Source: Sinomicrobium weinanense (GTDB lineage: Bacteria > Bacteroidota > Bacteroidia > Flavobacteriales > Flavobacteriaceae). From it: a stretch of DNA of 64,000 nt. This document shows, piece by piece, positions 9,789 through 18,480 of the stretch (the stretch's first letter is position 1; each line of letters starts with the position of its first letter). The notes below the pieces were generated by a model that was given only the letters and a program-made list of their open reading frames with translations, was not told the DNA's origin and ran no database searches. The DNA lies in the NCBI RefSeq assembly GCF_018863395.1, contig NZ_JAHKRR010000003.1:62001-126000 (forward strand). Direction: 5' to 3'. Made by a program: the position numbers and the translations under genes.

Positions 9789-10844
9789 TTAACTGTATTG
9801 TTCTTTATAATATTCCTGATATGCTCCGGAGGTTACATTTTCCAGCCATCCTTTATTTTCCAGGTACCAATCAATAGTTTTAGACAAACCTTCTTCGAAG
9901 GTAACGCTCGGCTCCCAGCCCAATTCTTTATTGATTTTAGAGGCATCAATGGCATAACGCAAATCATGCCCGGGGCGATCTTTTACAAAGGTTATAAGAT
10001 TTTCACTTGTCCCTGGCTCTCTTTTTAACTTTTCATCCATTTGCTTACACAGCAACTTTACCAGATCAATATTCTTCCACTCATTAAAGCCCCCAATATT
10101 ATAACACTCCCTGTCCCTTCCTTCATGAAAAACCAGATCAATAGCCCGGGCATGATCTATAACATACAGCCAGTCCCTGGTATAATTTCCATCGCCATAT
10201 ACCGGCAATGGTTTTTCATGAATAATATTGTGGATCATCAGGGGAATTAACTTTTCCGGAAAATGATTAGGTCCGTAATTATTAGAACAATTGGTAAGCA
10301 CAACAGGAAGCCCGTAAGTATCTGCATATGCTCTTACAAAATGATCTGAAGCAGCTTTGGAAGCAGAATAAGGAGAATGCGGATCATATTTATATTCTTC
10401 CGTAAACAAGCCTGTATCTCCTAATGATCCATATACTTCGTCCGTGGATACATGATGAAAACGCTTACCCTTGAAGTCTCCTTCCCAAGTTTTTTTTGCT
10501 GCGTTTAACAGGTTCACCGTTCCTAACACATTTGTCTTTACAAAATCTAAAGGCGAATTTATAGACCGATCGACATGAGATTCAGCGGCAAGATGAATCA
10601 CCCCATCCGGACAGTATTTCTTAAAAATATCATTTATCTCCTGTTCATCTGTGATATCAGCCTTTACAAATGTATAATTAGGAAATCCTTCAAGATCTTT
10701 AAGGTTCTCCAGGTTTCCGGCATAAGTAAGTAAATCCAAATTGATAATATGATAACCAGGATATTTGGTCACAAATTCTCTAACCACATGCGATCCTATA
10801 AAACCGGCTCCTCCTGTAATTAATATTTTCATTTTGTTTTCCAT
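9789..10844 (-). CDS. rmlB: dTDP-glucose 4,6-dehydratase
   Basis: An extended short-chain dehydrogenase of 351 residues that converts dTDP-glucose to dTDP-4-keto-6-deoxyglucose. Visible motifs are the NAD-binding [16 protein letters not shown], the catalytic [12 protein letters not shown] with the Thr-Asp-Glu triad, and [15 protein letters not shown] with the catalytic Tyr and Lys. Further on, [16 protein letters not shown] and the substrate-binding [13 protein letters not shown] are typical RmlB sequences. The start could be ATG 10844 or ATG 10832 (MKILITGG), which is closer to the usual family N-terminus. It sits between the UDP-sugar dehydrogenase and rmlA. Confidence 0.95.
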   Translation of the reverse strand: MENKMKILITGGAGFIGSHVVREFVTKYPGYHIINLDLLTYAGNLENLKDLEGFPNYTFVKADITDEQEINDIFKKYCPDGVIHLAAESHVDRSINSPLDFVKTNVLGTVNLLNAAKKTWEGDFKGKRFHHVSTDEVYGSLGDTGLFTEEYKYDPHSPYSASKAASDHFVRAYADTYGLPVVLTNCSNNYGPNHFPEKLIPLMIHNIIHEKPLPVYGDGNYTRDWLYVIDHARAIDLVFHEGRDRECYNIGGFNEWKNIDLVKLLCKQMDEKLKREPGTSENLITFVKDRPGHDLRYAIDASKINKELGWEPSVTFEEGLSKTIDWYLENKGWLENVTSGAYQEYYKEQYS

Positions 10845-10880
10845 TGTTACTTACTAATAAAAATTTTACTTTTCCAGAGT

Positions 10881-12173
10881 CTACAATCTCCCATCTACCA
10901 AAGACCTGTCCAAACAAGACTTAGTATCAAAGATCACCCCATCATTTTCTTTTATCGACTTATAATCCATAGCTAAAAACTCCTTATGTGCAACGGCCAG
11001 GACAACAGCCTGATATTTACTACCATTATTCAGTTCTGTCAAAATATCAATTCCATATTCCTCTTTGACCTCTTCCACATCTGCCCAAGGATCATAAATA
11101 TCCACCTGCAATCCATACTGCAATAATTCCTTACATACATCAACTACTTTGGTATTTCGTATATCCGGACAATTTTCCTTAAAAGTAATCCCCAATATCA
11201 GCACCCTACCATTTTTGATAACGTGGCCCTTGCCAATCATCAGTTTCACCACTTTACCTGCCACAAATTGTGGCACAAAATCATTAACCCGTCTTCCGGA
11301 GAGAATAACCTGGGGATCATACCCCAGCTGAGTAGCTTTATGCATCAGGTAATAAGGGTCTACTGATATACAATGTCCACCTACCAGACCGGGTTTATAT
11401 TTTAAAAAATTAAACTTGGTCCCAGCCGCTTCCAATACATCCGTGGTATCGATACCAACCCGATCAAAAATAAGCGCCAGTTCATTTACAAAGGATATAT
11501 TTACATCGCGTTGTGCATTTTCTATGGCTTTTGAGGCTTCAGCCACTTTAATATTCGGAGCTTTATGGGTTCCGGCAACAATGATCTTTTTGTACATCTG
11601 GTCTATTTCCTCAGCAATTTCTGGTGTAGAACCTGAAGTCACCTTCATAATTGTCTTCAAGGTATTTACTTTATCCCCCGGCACAATCCGTTCAGGAGAA
11701 TACCCTGCATAAAAATCTTCATTGAGTTTCAGTCCGGATTCTCTTTCCAATACCGGAACACAATCTTCTTCGGTACATCCCGGATATACCGTGGATTCAT
11801 ATATAACAATATCGCCCTTTTTAAGAATTTTCCCGATCATTTCCGAAGCCTTGATCAGGGGCCTTAAATCCGGAGCATTAAACTGGTCTATCGGGGTAGG
11901 CACAGTAACGACATAAACATTTGCCTCCTCTATTTCTTTCAGATCACAACTGGCTATATACCCTTTCTTAAAACCGGTATCCCTTGCCGCATTGATCACA
12001 TTTTTAAGTAAGTCCATATCCGCTTCCAGGGTATGGTCTTCCCCCCGATTAAGCTCCTCTACCCGTTCTTTATCGATATCAAAACCTATAACTGGGTAAT
12101 GTTGTGCAAACTCTAATGCCAAAGGCAGACCAACATATCCCTGCCCGATCACTGCTATTTTTTTTTGCTCCAT
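10881..12173 (-). CDS. Nucleotide-sugar dehydrogenase (UDP-HexNAc type)
   Basis: A 430-residue UDP-glucose/GDP-mannose dehydrogenase family enzyme of the WbpO/TviB/VipA type. It shows the N-terminal NAD motif IAVIGQGYVGLPLALEF, then VYVVTVPTPID, then the catalytic cysteine in PGLVGGHCISVDPYYL. This GGHCI version separates it from the UDP-glucose type at 12220. It should oxidise C6 of a UDP-N-acetylhexosamine to the uronic acid in two NAD-dependent steps, giving an acidic amino sugar for the polymer. The exact substrate (GalNAc, GlcNAc or ManNAc) is an inference. Confidence 0.9.
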   Translation of the reverse strand: MEQKKIAVIGQGYVGLPLALEFAQHYPVIGFDIDKERVEELNRGEDHTLEADMDLLKNVINAARDTGFKKGYIASCDLKEIEEANVYVVTVPTPIDQFNAPDLRPLIKASEMIGKILKKGDIVIYESTVYPGCTEEDCVPVLERESGLKLNEDFYAGYSPERIVPGDKVNTLKTIMKVTSGSTPEIAEEIDQMYKKIIVAGTHKAPNIKVAEASKAIENAQRDVNISFVNELALIFDRVGIDTTDVLEAAGTKFNFLKYKPGLVGGHCISVDPYYLMHKATQLGYDPQVILSGRRVNDFVPQFVAGKVVKLMIGKGHVIKNGRVLILGITFKENCPDIRNTKVVDVCKELLQYGLQVDIYDPWADVEEVKEEYGIDILTELNNGSKYQAVVLAVAHKEFLAMDYKSIKENDGVIFDTKSCLDRSLVDGRL

Positions 12174-12219
12174 TTTAATTTAATATATTGTTATTCTCAA
12201 TCTCAAGTAAGACAAGAGA

Positions 12220-13617
12220 TTATTGTTCTTCCCCCACACCAATAGTATACATCTCAAAACCTATTCCTTTGAGCTGTTCCTTATCCAGTAAGGCCCTACC
12301 ATCAAACACAAACGAAGGTTTTAGCATTTCCCGATATATTTTTTGCCAGTCATAGGCCTTAAACTCATCCCATTCCGTCAATACAGCCACTGCGTGAGCC
12401 TCATTCACAGCTTCATAAGGATCATTCACCACAGTTACAAGATTCCTGTTTTCTTTTTCACTCCGTGTATTCAGGTAATCCAGGTCGGCATAAATCTGTT
12501 CTTCCGGCACTTTGGGATCATATACCACGATCTCCGCCTGTTCATTCAGCAAATGGTCCGCTACATAAATAGCCGCGGACTCTCTGGTATCATTGGTATC
12601 CTTTTTAAAGGCCCAACCCAGAAAAGCGATCTTTTTACCGGAAACTGTGTTGTAGAGTGTACTGACTATATTATCCGCAAAACGTCTTTTCTGATGGTCG
12701 TTCATCAAAATGACCTGTTCCCAGTAATCAGCAACCTCTGTTAAACCATAAGTTTTGGCAATATATACCAGGTTCAGAATATCTTTCTGGAAGCAAGACC
12801 CTCCAAAGCCGACTGAAGCCTTCAGAAACTTAGGTCCGATACGACTGTCCGTACCGATAGCCCGGGCCACTTCATTGACATCGGCCCCGGTCTTTTCGCA
12901 CAACTCAGATAAGGCATTAATCGATGACACCCGCTGTGCGAGAAAGGCATTGGCTGTTAGTTTAGACAATTCGGAAGACCATACATTGGTGGTAAGTATA
13001 TTTTCATTCGGCACCCAACAGGCATATACATCTACAAGTGCCTGTATGGCTTCCGGGGAATCTCCGCCTATAAGCACCCTGTCAGGCTTATAAAGGTCCT
13101 GTATAGCTGTACCTTCGGCAAGGAATTCCGGGTTGGATAAAATGTCAAAATTCACCCCGTTACCAGTATTGTGCAATATGCTTTTTAAAGCCTCTGCCGT
13201 ACGTACAGGGAGGGTGGATTTTTCCACAACGATCTTATCGTTTTTCGCCACCCGGGCAATCTGGCGGGCGCAGAGTTCTATATATTTCAGATCGGCAGCC
13301 ATCCCCTTGCCCTTTCCATAGGTCTTGGTCGGGGTATTGACCGAGATAAAGATCATCTCTGCCTCATCGATAGCCTTGTCGACCTCGGTAGAGAAAAAGA
13401 GGTTCTTTCCCCTGGCCTCAGCCACCACCTCGCTCAATCCCGGCTCATATACCGGTATTTTATTTACATCTTTATCATTCCATGCAGCGATTCGTTGTGC
13501 ATTGATATCTACTACGGTAACTTCTATATCCGGACATTTCTGCGCTATGACCGCCATGGTAGGTCCGCCAACATAGCCTGCCCCTATACAACAGATCTTG
13601 CTTATTTTTTTACTCAT
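12220..13617 (-). CDS. UDP-glucose 6-dehydrogenase, animal type
   Basis: A 465-residue enzyme that oxidises UDP-glucose to UDP-glucuronate. The N-terminus [20 protein letters not shown], with GGPT rather than GLPL, and the long spacing mark the animal-type UGDH that is frequent in Bacteroidota. Also visible are [14 protein letters not shown], the catalytic Cys in [15 protein letters not shown], and [18 protein letters not shown]. It is the first gene of the minus-strand polysaccharide operon and codes for a likely source of uronic acid. Its codon use looks more GC-rich than that of the sulfotransferase-glycosyltransferase end of the operon, as if the two ends had different histories. Confidence 0.92.
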   Translation of the reverse strand: MSKKISKICCIGAGYVGGPTMAVIAQKCPDIEVTVVDINAQRIAAWNDKDVNKIPVYEPGLSEVVAEARGKNLFFSTEVDKAIDEAEMIFISVNTPTKTYGKGKGMAADLKYIELCARQIARVAKNDKIVVEKSTLPVRTAEALKSILHNTGNGVNFDILSNPEFLAEGTAIQDLYKPDRVLIGGDSPEAIQALVDVYACWVPNENILTTNVWSSELSKLTANAFLAQRVSSINALSELCEKTGADVNEVARAIGTDSRIGPKFLKASVGFGGSCFQKDILNLVYIAKTYGLTEVADYWEQVILMNDHQKRRFADNIVSTLYNTVSGKKIAFLGWAFKKDTNDTRESAAIYVADHLLNEQAEIVVYDPKVPEEQIYADLDYLNTRSEKENRNLVTVVNDPYEAVNEAHAVAVLTEWDEFKAYDWQKIYREMLKPSFVFDGRALLDKEQLKGIGFEMYTIGVGEEQ

Positions 13618-14234
13618 TATTTATATGGATAAATATTTTTCCTTTAAGGATTTCACCCCGGTTAACCGGATTTTTCTTTAATTTCTTTAAGGTTATTTTT
13701 CCCGGGTCAAAAGTACTACTCTACAATTGCAAAAGCAATTAAAAAATGCACAGTACCTACAACGGCGTTTATAAAGATAAATTATATTCCGGACTACGCA
13801 TTTTGAAAAAACATCACAAAACATCAAAACACATCCTCCATACTGCAATTTACATGTTGATAAAATGCGATGCGATAGTACTAAAAAAATACGTATTTAC
13901 CTACTTTTTGCGTGAGATTTAATAAAGAAGTTACAATTTATTAAAAAGTGCGCCATCAGGTTTTACCGACAAATTCTCCAGATGATAAATAACTCCTGTT
14001 TTGAATGGTTTAATGATAACCATTCAGGTTTCAGTTAAATTATACCCGGTTATAATCTACCATAAACATACGCAAAGAGGAGTCTATAATATTCCCTTCC
14101 AATATCTTTATGCTTACTATCTGGTACCGGAAAATCCCCCTACAAAACAAGTGCGATTTATACTTTTTGATGTATCTTGGCGTTCCTGAAAAACGCCTTC
14201 TTTCGAAGTCACAACTTATTAGCAAAAAGTCATT
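13618..14234. promoter_or_regulatory. Divergent intergenic region, operon leader and promoters
   Basis: This 617-bp gap separates the minus-strand polysaccharide operon from the plus-strand DUF4301 gene and must hold both promoters. On the minus strand a TAnnTTTG-type -7 box (TACTTTTG) lies at 13715-13708, but the nearest TTTG element upstream is at a short spacing, so the call is tentative. A 9-bp inverted repeat, TGAATGGTT/AACCATTCA, lies at 14002-14026. Close to the DUF4301 start, TATCTTGG at 14173-14180 is a near-match -7 box. No gene is convincing in this stretch. Confidence 0.4.
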
Positions 14235-15794
14235 ATGTTTACAGAGAGAGACGATCAGCAACTCCTTGAAAAAGGGATCACCACAGCACAGGTATCGGAA
14301 CAAATAGAAATTTTCAAAGAAGGAGTTCCCTTTATCAACCTGTTGAGATCTGCAACAGCAGGGTATGGCATTCTTTCTATTTCCGGGGAAGAAAAACAAC
14401 GCCACATCTCGCTGTATGAAGAGCAAAAAGACAACCTGGACATCATGAAATTCGTCCCGGCCTCCGGGGCGGCCACCCGAATGTTTAAATCACTGTTTAA
14501 ATTCCTTGACAGCTTCAACCCGGAAAAGGACACTTTTAACACCTATGTCAACCGGGAAAAGGCACAGGACATGCAAACCTTTTTTGTAGGGGTGGAAAAA
14601 CTGCCCTTTTACGATGAGGTGATGCAACATCTTTTAAGCAAAGACCCGGATTTTGAACGTTTGCCGGATGACCGGCAGAAATACCTTTTTGTCCGGGAAA
14701 TGCTGGCAGAAGACGGGTTTGATTACGGTGCTTTCCCTAAAGGGCTTCTCCCGTTCCACAAATACAAGACCCATAGCGCCACGGCCTTCGAAGAACACCT
14801 CTATGAGGCAGCTCTTTACAATGCTTCCAATGGTGTGGCCAATCTCCATTTTACCATTTCAGAAAAACACACCCGTAAATTCGATCTCGAATTCAATAAA
14901 ATTAAGCACGCCGTGGAGGAAAAGACCGGGGCTTCGTTTGCCATTTCCTTTTCCTACCAGAAGAAATCTACAGATACCATAGCGGTCACCCCCGAAGATC
15001 AGCCTTTCCGCAATAATGACGGTTCCCTGTTGTTCCGCCCGGCGGGGCACGGGGCATTGATCGAAAACCTCAATGACCAGGATGCCGATGTGATCTTTGT
15101 AAAGAATATAGACAATGTAGTGGTCTATCGCTACAAACACGAAATGGCCGACTACAAGAAAATGCTGGCCGGCATCCTCCTGGAATACCGCGACCAGGCA
15201 TTTGCCTATGCCCGGATGCTCGATGAAGAAAAAGTCACGGAAATACAGGTCAAAACGATCAAAACCTTCCTTCATGAAAAGCTCAACACCCTCACTGCCC
15301 CCAACTTTTACAAATATACCCGTCATTACCAGGTGGAACACCTGAAAGAAAAACTCAACAGGCCTTTACGAGTCTGTGGTATGGTGAAAAATGAAGGAGA
15401 TCCCGGTGGAGGACCTTTCTGGGTAAAGGATGAAAACGGGCATATATCCCTCCAGATCGTCGAAACAGCACAAATAGACAAAAACAACAAAAAGCAGGTA
15501 AAGATCCTGAAAGAAGCTACACATTTTAACCCCGTAGATATTGTATGTGCCATAAAAAACTACAAAGGCGAAAAGTATGATCTGCTCAACTTCATAGACC
15601 CAAAACAGGCCTTTATTACGACAAAGACCAAAGAAGGAAAAGAATTAAAAGCTCTCGAACGCCCCGGTTTGTGGAATGGGAGTATGGCCTTCTGGAATAC
15701 GATCTTTGTGGAAGTACCACTTATGACCTTTAATCCTGTAAAGACGGTAAATGACCTGTTGAAACCTGCACATCAGGTGAAATTAGAGGGGTAA
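14235..15794 (+). CDS. DUF4301 family protein
   Basis: A 519-residue cytoplasmic protein that I recognise as DUF4301 from its start (MFTERDDQQLLEKGITTAQ) and the conserved FVPASGAATRMFKSLFKFL segment near residue 75. That glycine-rich segment and later ones such as VFVEVPLMTFNPVKTVNDLL recall sugar-nucleotide pyrophosphorylase folds, but I cannot assign an activity. The length is typical of the family, which is largely confined to Bacteroidota. It is transcribed divergently from the polysaccharide operon, which makes a link with sugar-nucleotide metabolism possible but unproven. Confidence 0.85.
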   Translation: MFTERDDQQLLEKGITTAQVSEQIEIFKEGVPFINLLRSATAGYGILSISGEEKQRHISLYEEQKDNLDIMKFVPASGAATRMFKSLFKFLDSFNPEKDTFNTYVNREKAQDMQTFFVGVEKLPFYDEVMQHLLSKDPDFERLPDDRQKYLFVREMLAEDGFDYGAFPKGLLPFHKYKTHSATAFEEHLYEAALYNASNGVANLHFTISEKHTRKFDLEFNKIKHAVEEKTGASFAISFSYQKKSTDTIAVTPEDQPFRNNDGSLLFRPAGHGALIENLNDQDADVIFVKNIDNVVVYRYKHEMADYKKMLAGILLEYRDQAFAYARMLDEEKVTEIQVKTIKTFLHEKLNTLTAPNFYKYTRHYQVEHLKEKLNRPLRVCGMVKNEGDPGGGPFWVKDENGHISLQIVETAQIDKNNKKQVKILKEATHFNPVDIVCAIKNYKGEKYDLLNFIDPKQAFITTKTKEGKELKALERPGLWNGSMAFWNTIFVEVPLMTFNPVKTVNDLLKPAHQVKLEG

Positions 15795-15893
15795 CAATCC
15801 CCATAAATCCATGTAAAGTAGTCATTAGCAAGAGACAATGTGACCATTTTATGTGGAGGCAAGTATCATAACACCAATGGCATGCGCAAACCT

Positions 15894-15952
15894 GCCAGGA
15901 GACTGCCACCCTTCGACAGGCTCAGGACAGGCTGCTTCGCTTCGCAGTGACG
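15894..15952. repeat. Dispersed-type extragenic repeat
   Basis: This stretch has CTTCGACAGGCTCAGGACAG followed by GCTGCTTCGCTTCGCAGTGA. The style of sequence recurs between genes in many bacterial genomes. A related CTTCGATAAACTCAGTAC string occurs inside the REPIN-like copies at 46727-46811 and 47809-47829, so the two may share an origin. No coding potential was seen. Confidence 0.45.
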
Positions 15953-16074
15953 TGCTTGGTTGTTGGCCTGGACATTTACTTCCAAACTGTTTAAAGCCCG
16001 AAAAACCGCCATAAACACAACCCCGTATACATGGAAGGGAGACCGGTATGCGGCTCTCCCGTTTCTTTTGGCCG

Positions 16075-16450
16075 CTTACCGGATTGCTTTTGATTTCATG
16101 CCCGGCTGCTTTAGCTGCTAACAGGCTTATGTTTATATTCTCTCGGGAACAGTTGAACGGCCGGAGGGGTTCTGTTTGGCATATATGGTGTTCTGTGTAC
16201 CGCTTACCGGGTTGCTGTTATTTTCATACCCATATGGGGGTACCACATACCGGGGCAGGTTCCCGGCATATTGCGTTGGGTTCATCACATACCGAATTAT
16301 GTTTACGGCATATCGCCTTGGGTTGACTGCTAACCGGATTACTGTTGATGACATACCGGGCTATGTTTACCGCATACGGGATAGTTCCGGCAGCCGGGAG
16401 GGTTCCGTTTACGGCTCCGGAAGCGGGGTATGCAGGGCAATACCTCCCCT
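16075..16450. repeat. Degenerate tandem repeat, unit about 128 bp
   Basis: The motif CTTACCGGATTGCTTTTG recurs at 16075, 16203 and 16330 (in varied form), with spacings of 128 and 127 bp. Units 1 and 3 also align further in: a CGGGA-AGTT-CCGG-GGGTTCTGTTT region in unit 1 matches a similar region in unit 3. A further CTTACCGGGTTGCC lies at 16564. The block is GC-rich, lies downstream of the minus-strand CHAP operon, and carries only spurious open frames. Confidence 0.5.
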
Positions 16451-16536
16451 CAGTGGTAAAGGGAACAGGGAATGAATGCATAAGGGGGTGGGTTAGCGGT
16501 AAACCCGGTTGCCTGTGAATGTATACGCAACTACAA

Positions 16537-16566
16537 AAGCGGCGGACCTCATAAAGTCCGCCGCTT
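16537..16566 (-). terminator. Probable terminator of the CHAP operon
   Basis: A perfect 11-bp stem, AAGCGGCGGAC paired with GTCCGCCGCTT, with an 8-nt loop. Read on the minus strand it ends in a short T-run (CTTTTGTAG). It lies 62 bp past the stop of the last gene of the minus-strand operon at 16629, a normal position for an intrinsic terminator. Confidence 0.65.
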
Positions 16567-16628
16567 ACCGGGTTGCCTTTGCAGCAAACCTAATCCGGTC
16601 CGGTGTATACGCATTCCCTTATATGGGG

Positions 16629-17177
16629 CTATTTAGGCTTGTCCGAGAATAAAAACCCCAGTAGTTTCCATAACCGGGGGCGCTTCCGGAGCACCCGGGC
16701 AAGGATCATAAGGGCAATGACCGCTATAACGATCAACCACCAGCGCCAGCCGGGGGTACCGGTATGCTCTACGGTCTTTGTACGGTAGCGCTGTGACTCC
16801 CTGGTATGGCTACTGTCGCGGAGCTTCTGTCTTTCTCGTAAGGTATACCTGTGGTGTTTGTTTTGCAAGGAATCGTAAATGGTGTTACGTTTACCAAAGA
16901 TCACCACCTTTTCGGCCTCCCCGCTAAAGCCCGAACCGGGGTGGTAGCTAAACCGGCCCACAGGTACGATAGCCACCGCGTCCTGCTGTTGGTATACTTG
17001 GTGTACCTGTGCCACGGACAAGCTGTCGAGCTGTTCGACGGACATGGCGCGGAAGTCGAGTATACGTTCTTCCCTACGCTGGTTGACTTCGCTTTGCCGG
17101 TGGCGCTGGGTACTACAGGCCATAAAACAGCAGCCTACCCACAAGACGAAAAACTTTAGCAAGGTGCCCATGATCAT
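16629..17177 (-). CDS. Lipobox plus C-terminal TM protein, spanin-like
   Basis: A 182-residue protein with an unusual layout. It has an N-terminal hydrophobic signal ending FMACSTQ (a loose lipobox), a hydrophilic, highly charged middle, and a C-terminal membrane helix (WWLIVIAVIALMILARVL, about residues 145-162) followed by a basic tail. A lipid-anchored N-terminus plus a C-terminal TM is the design of unimolecular phage spanins, which connect outer and inner membranes. I know of no sequence signature that proves this. Its start overlaps the stop of the upstream FN3-like gene by 4 bp (ATGA), so the two are coupled. The function remains a hypothesis drawn from architecture and from the CHAP amidase in the same operon. 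Confidence 0.7.
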   Translation of the reverse strand: MIMGTLLKFFVLWVGCCFMACSTQRHRQSEVNQRREERILDFRAMSVEQLDSLSVAQVHQVYQQQDAVAIVPVGRFSYHPGSGFSGEAEKVVIFGKRNTIYDSLQNKHHRYTLRERQKLRDSSHTRESQRYRTKTVEHTGTPGWRWWLIVIAVIALMILARVLRKRPRLWKLLGFLFSDKPK

Positions 17178-17812
17178 TCTTTTACCATGGCGCGCATCGA
17201 TGATACGGGGCTCCAGGCACTTACCCCATTCTTGTTGCGTGCCCGTACCCGGAAATAATACGTTACCCCGTCCTGTACAGGTGCATGGAAATTGCCGCGT
17301 GAGCTGGAACTATTGCCCGCAGACTGCCATAGGGGCTGCCCGTTTTGGTCCACCTCATCGGCGATCTGCTTCTCGTACTCGTAGGCTTCCCGTATGGCCG
17401 GGAAATCGAGCAATATCTCGGCCGGCCTCAGGGAAGCGCGAATACGTGTCCATTCGCAAGGCCTGGGGGCACGGATACTGCTGGGGCTGGCTACGGGATA
17501 GAAACCTGAGCTGAGCTGTACGGAAGCCAGGTCCGTAAAGTTGTTGATATACGTGCTTACCCGGCGCATCATTGTAATGAGGGCTGTGCGGGCTTCGTCC
17601 TTTTCCTTGGTTTCCCGGAGGTTGCCACCCGCGGCGGTAACAGCCTGTTTGTTCAGGTAATCCTGTGCTACGGGTTCGTATTCCGCAAACGGGGGGTCCA
17701 GGTCCGGAAAATTGGTGTTCTCCCCCAGGGCATCCAGGGTACGTGTGGCCAGTACGGCCAGTTCGCCATCACTCAGATGGCTATAGTTTGTGATTAATTT
17801 GGGTCGTCTCAT
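17174..17812 (-). CDS. Bacteroidota-type protein with FN3-like C-terminus
   Basis: About 212 residues starting MRRPKLITNYSHLSDGEL. The N-terminal two-thirds looks helical (DEARTALITMMRRVSTYINN). The C-terminal third ends in a pattern typical of fibronectin type III strands: DGVTYYFRVRARNKNGVSAW followed by SPVSSM. Proteins with the SDGEL-type start and an FN3-like tail are common in Bacteroidota and are of unknown function. The frame is open to a start at 17863, but ATG 17812 fits the family N-terminus. No signal peptide is visible. It is translationally coupled to the spanin-like gene downstream, and a 122-bp repeat-bearing gap separates it from the CHAP gene upstream. Confidence 0.7.
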   Translation of the reverse strand: MRRPKLITNYSHLSDGELAVLATRTLDALGENTNFPDLDPPFAEYEPVAQDYLNKQAVTAAGGNLRETKEKDEARTALITMMRRVSTYINNFTDLASVQLSSGFYPVASPSSIRAPRPCEWTRIRASLRPAEILLDFPAIREAYEYEKQIADEVDQNGQPLWQSAGNSSSSRGNFHAPVQDGVTYYFRVRARNKNGVSAWSPVSSMRAMVKE

Positions 17813-17842
17813 TTTTTTAAGTTTTTTAATGTTATACATTTT

Positions 17843-17921
17843 GTTCTGTGGTCCTCTGTGCAACTTTGTGTCATAATTATTTCACAGAGATCCACAGAGG
17901 TTTCACAGAGGTTCACAAAGG
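17843..17921. repeat. CACAGAG-type short repeats inside the CHAP operon
   Basis: The plus strand shows TCTGTGGTCCTCTGTG and then CTTTGTG. After a short AT spacer come three near-direct copies of CACAGAG (CACAGAGATC, CACAGAGGTTT, CACAGAGGTTC) and CACAAAGG, so the two halves are inverted relative to each other. Similar strings occur as dispersed intergenic repeats in many genomes. It sits between the CHAP and FN3-like genes of one operon and could fold in the transcript. Confidence 0.5.
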
Positions 17922-17934
17922 TTTTATAGTAGGT

Positions 17935-18480
17935 CTAATCTGCCGTCCACCGGGCAATCACTGCGATGGTACGAACGGGGCGCCGTTTACGTACTACGGC
18001 ATTGTCTACATTGCCTTCTACGGTATAAGCCCAGTTGCCCGCCCACCGGTCTATAAAACCGGCGTGGGCTATACGCCCCAGGTTCGCGTAGTAAAGGCCA
18101 AAGACATCACCGGCACGAGGGGTTTGCTGCCCAACTGGTTCTCGTTTGAGTGTAACGGAAACGAGGACCTCTTTTTTCGTCCGGATCACCTTGTTGCCCG
18201 GGAAGAGCGAAGGGCTCCAGGGCGTTCGGGGCTCGGCGTAGCCCGCCCTGCCGAAACAGAAGCTTACGAATGCGGCACACCAGTTATAGCCCTCGCCGAG
18301 GCCGGTATAGCGGAGGTATTCCCCTACCCGCCTGCCATCGTTGTGCCCGGTGGCTTCTTTGACGCCCACTTCGGCCGTGTATACCCGGCGCAGGGCGCTT
18401 ACATCATTTGCGAAAGCCAGGTGGCCATACCCCAGAACAAGGATACATAACCCCCGAAATAAATACACAGGTGTTGCCAT
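17935..18480 (-). CDS. Secreted CHAP-domain peptidoglycan amidase/endopeptidase
   Basis: A 181-residue protein with an N-terminal signal peptide (LCILVLGYGHLAFA) followed by a single CHAP domain. The catalytic cysteine lies in GEGYNWCAAFVSFCFGRAGY, the histidine in RIAHAGFIDRW, and the third polar residue in the YTVEGN segment. CHAP enzymes cut peptidoglycan cross-links or stem-peptide amides. The surface segment KEVLVSVTLKREPVG, between the SLFPGNKVI and TPRAGDVFG segments, is encoded by a palindromic REP-type repeat (18130-18169) and looks like an in-frame insertion. The gene overlaps the upstream three-TM gene by 82 bp. The operon context (TM protein, amidase, spanin-like protein) resembles a lysis cassette, but host wall remodelling is equally possible. 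Confidence 0.85.
   Translation of the reverse strand: MATPVYLFRGLCILVLGYGHLAFANDVSALRRVYTAEVGVKEATGHNDGRRVGEYLRYTGLGEGYNWCAAFVSFCFGRAGYAEPRTPWSPSLFPGNKVIRTKKEVLVSVTLKREPVGQQTPRAGDVFGLYYANLGRIAHAGFIDRWAGNWAYTVEGNVDNAVVRKRRPVRTIAVIARWTAD
18130..18169. repeat. REP-like palindrome inside the CHAP coding region
   Basis: It reads CCCAACTGGTTCTCGTTTGA, then GTGTAACGGAAACGAGGAC. The CTCGTTT/AAACGAG stem and the CCCAACTGG left edge match the REP halves at 48772, 48688 and 47758. It lies in frame within the minus-strand CHAP gene and contributes about 13-15 codons without breaking it. Confidence 0.75.

Noticed and set aside
9660-10028. 122-codon plus-strand frame opposite rmlA/rmlB
   Set aside because: It is antisense to two firmly identified genes and is explained as a shadow of their codon usage.
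14040-14426. 128-codon minus-strand frame at the DUF4301 start
   Set aside because: It overlaps the start of the clear DUF4301 gene in antisense and shows no family features.
16048-16475. Several 70-100 codon frames on both strands
   Set aside because: They fall in the degenerate 128-bp tandem repeat, have repeated low-information translations, and overlap each other in all frames.
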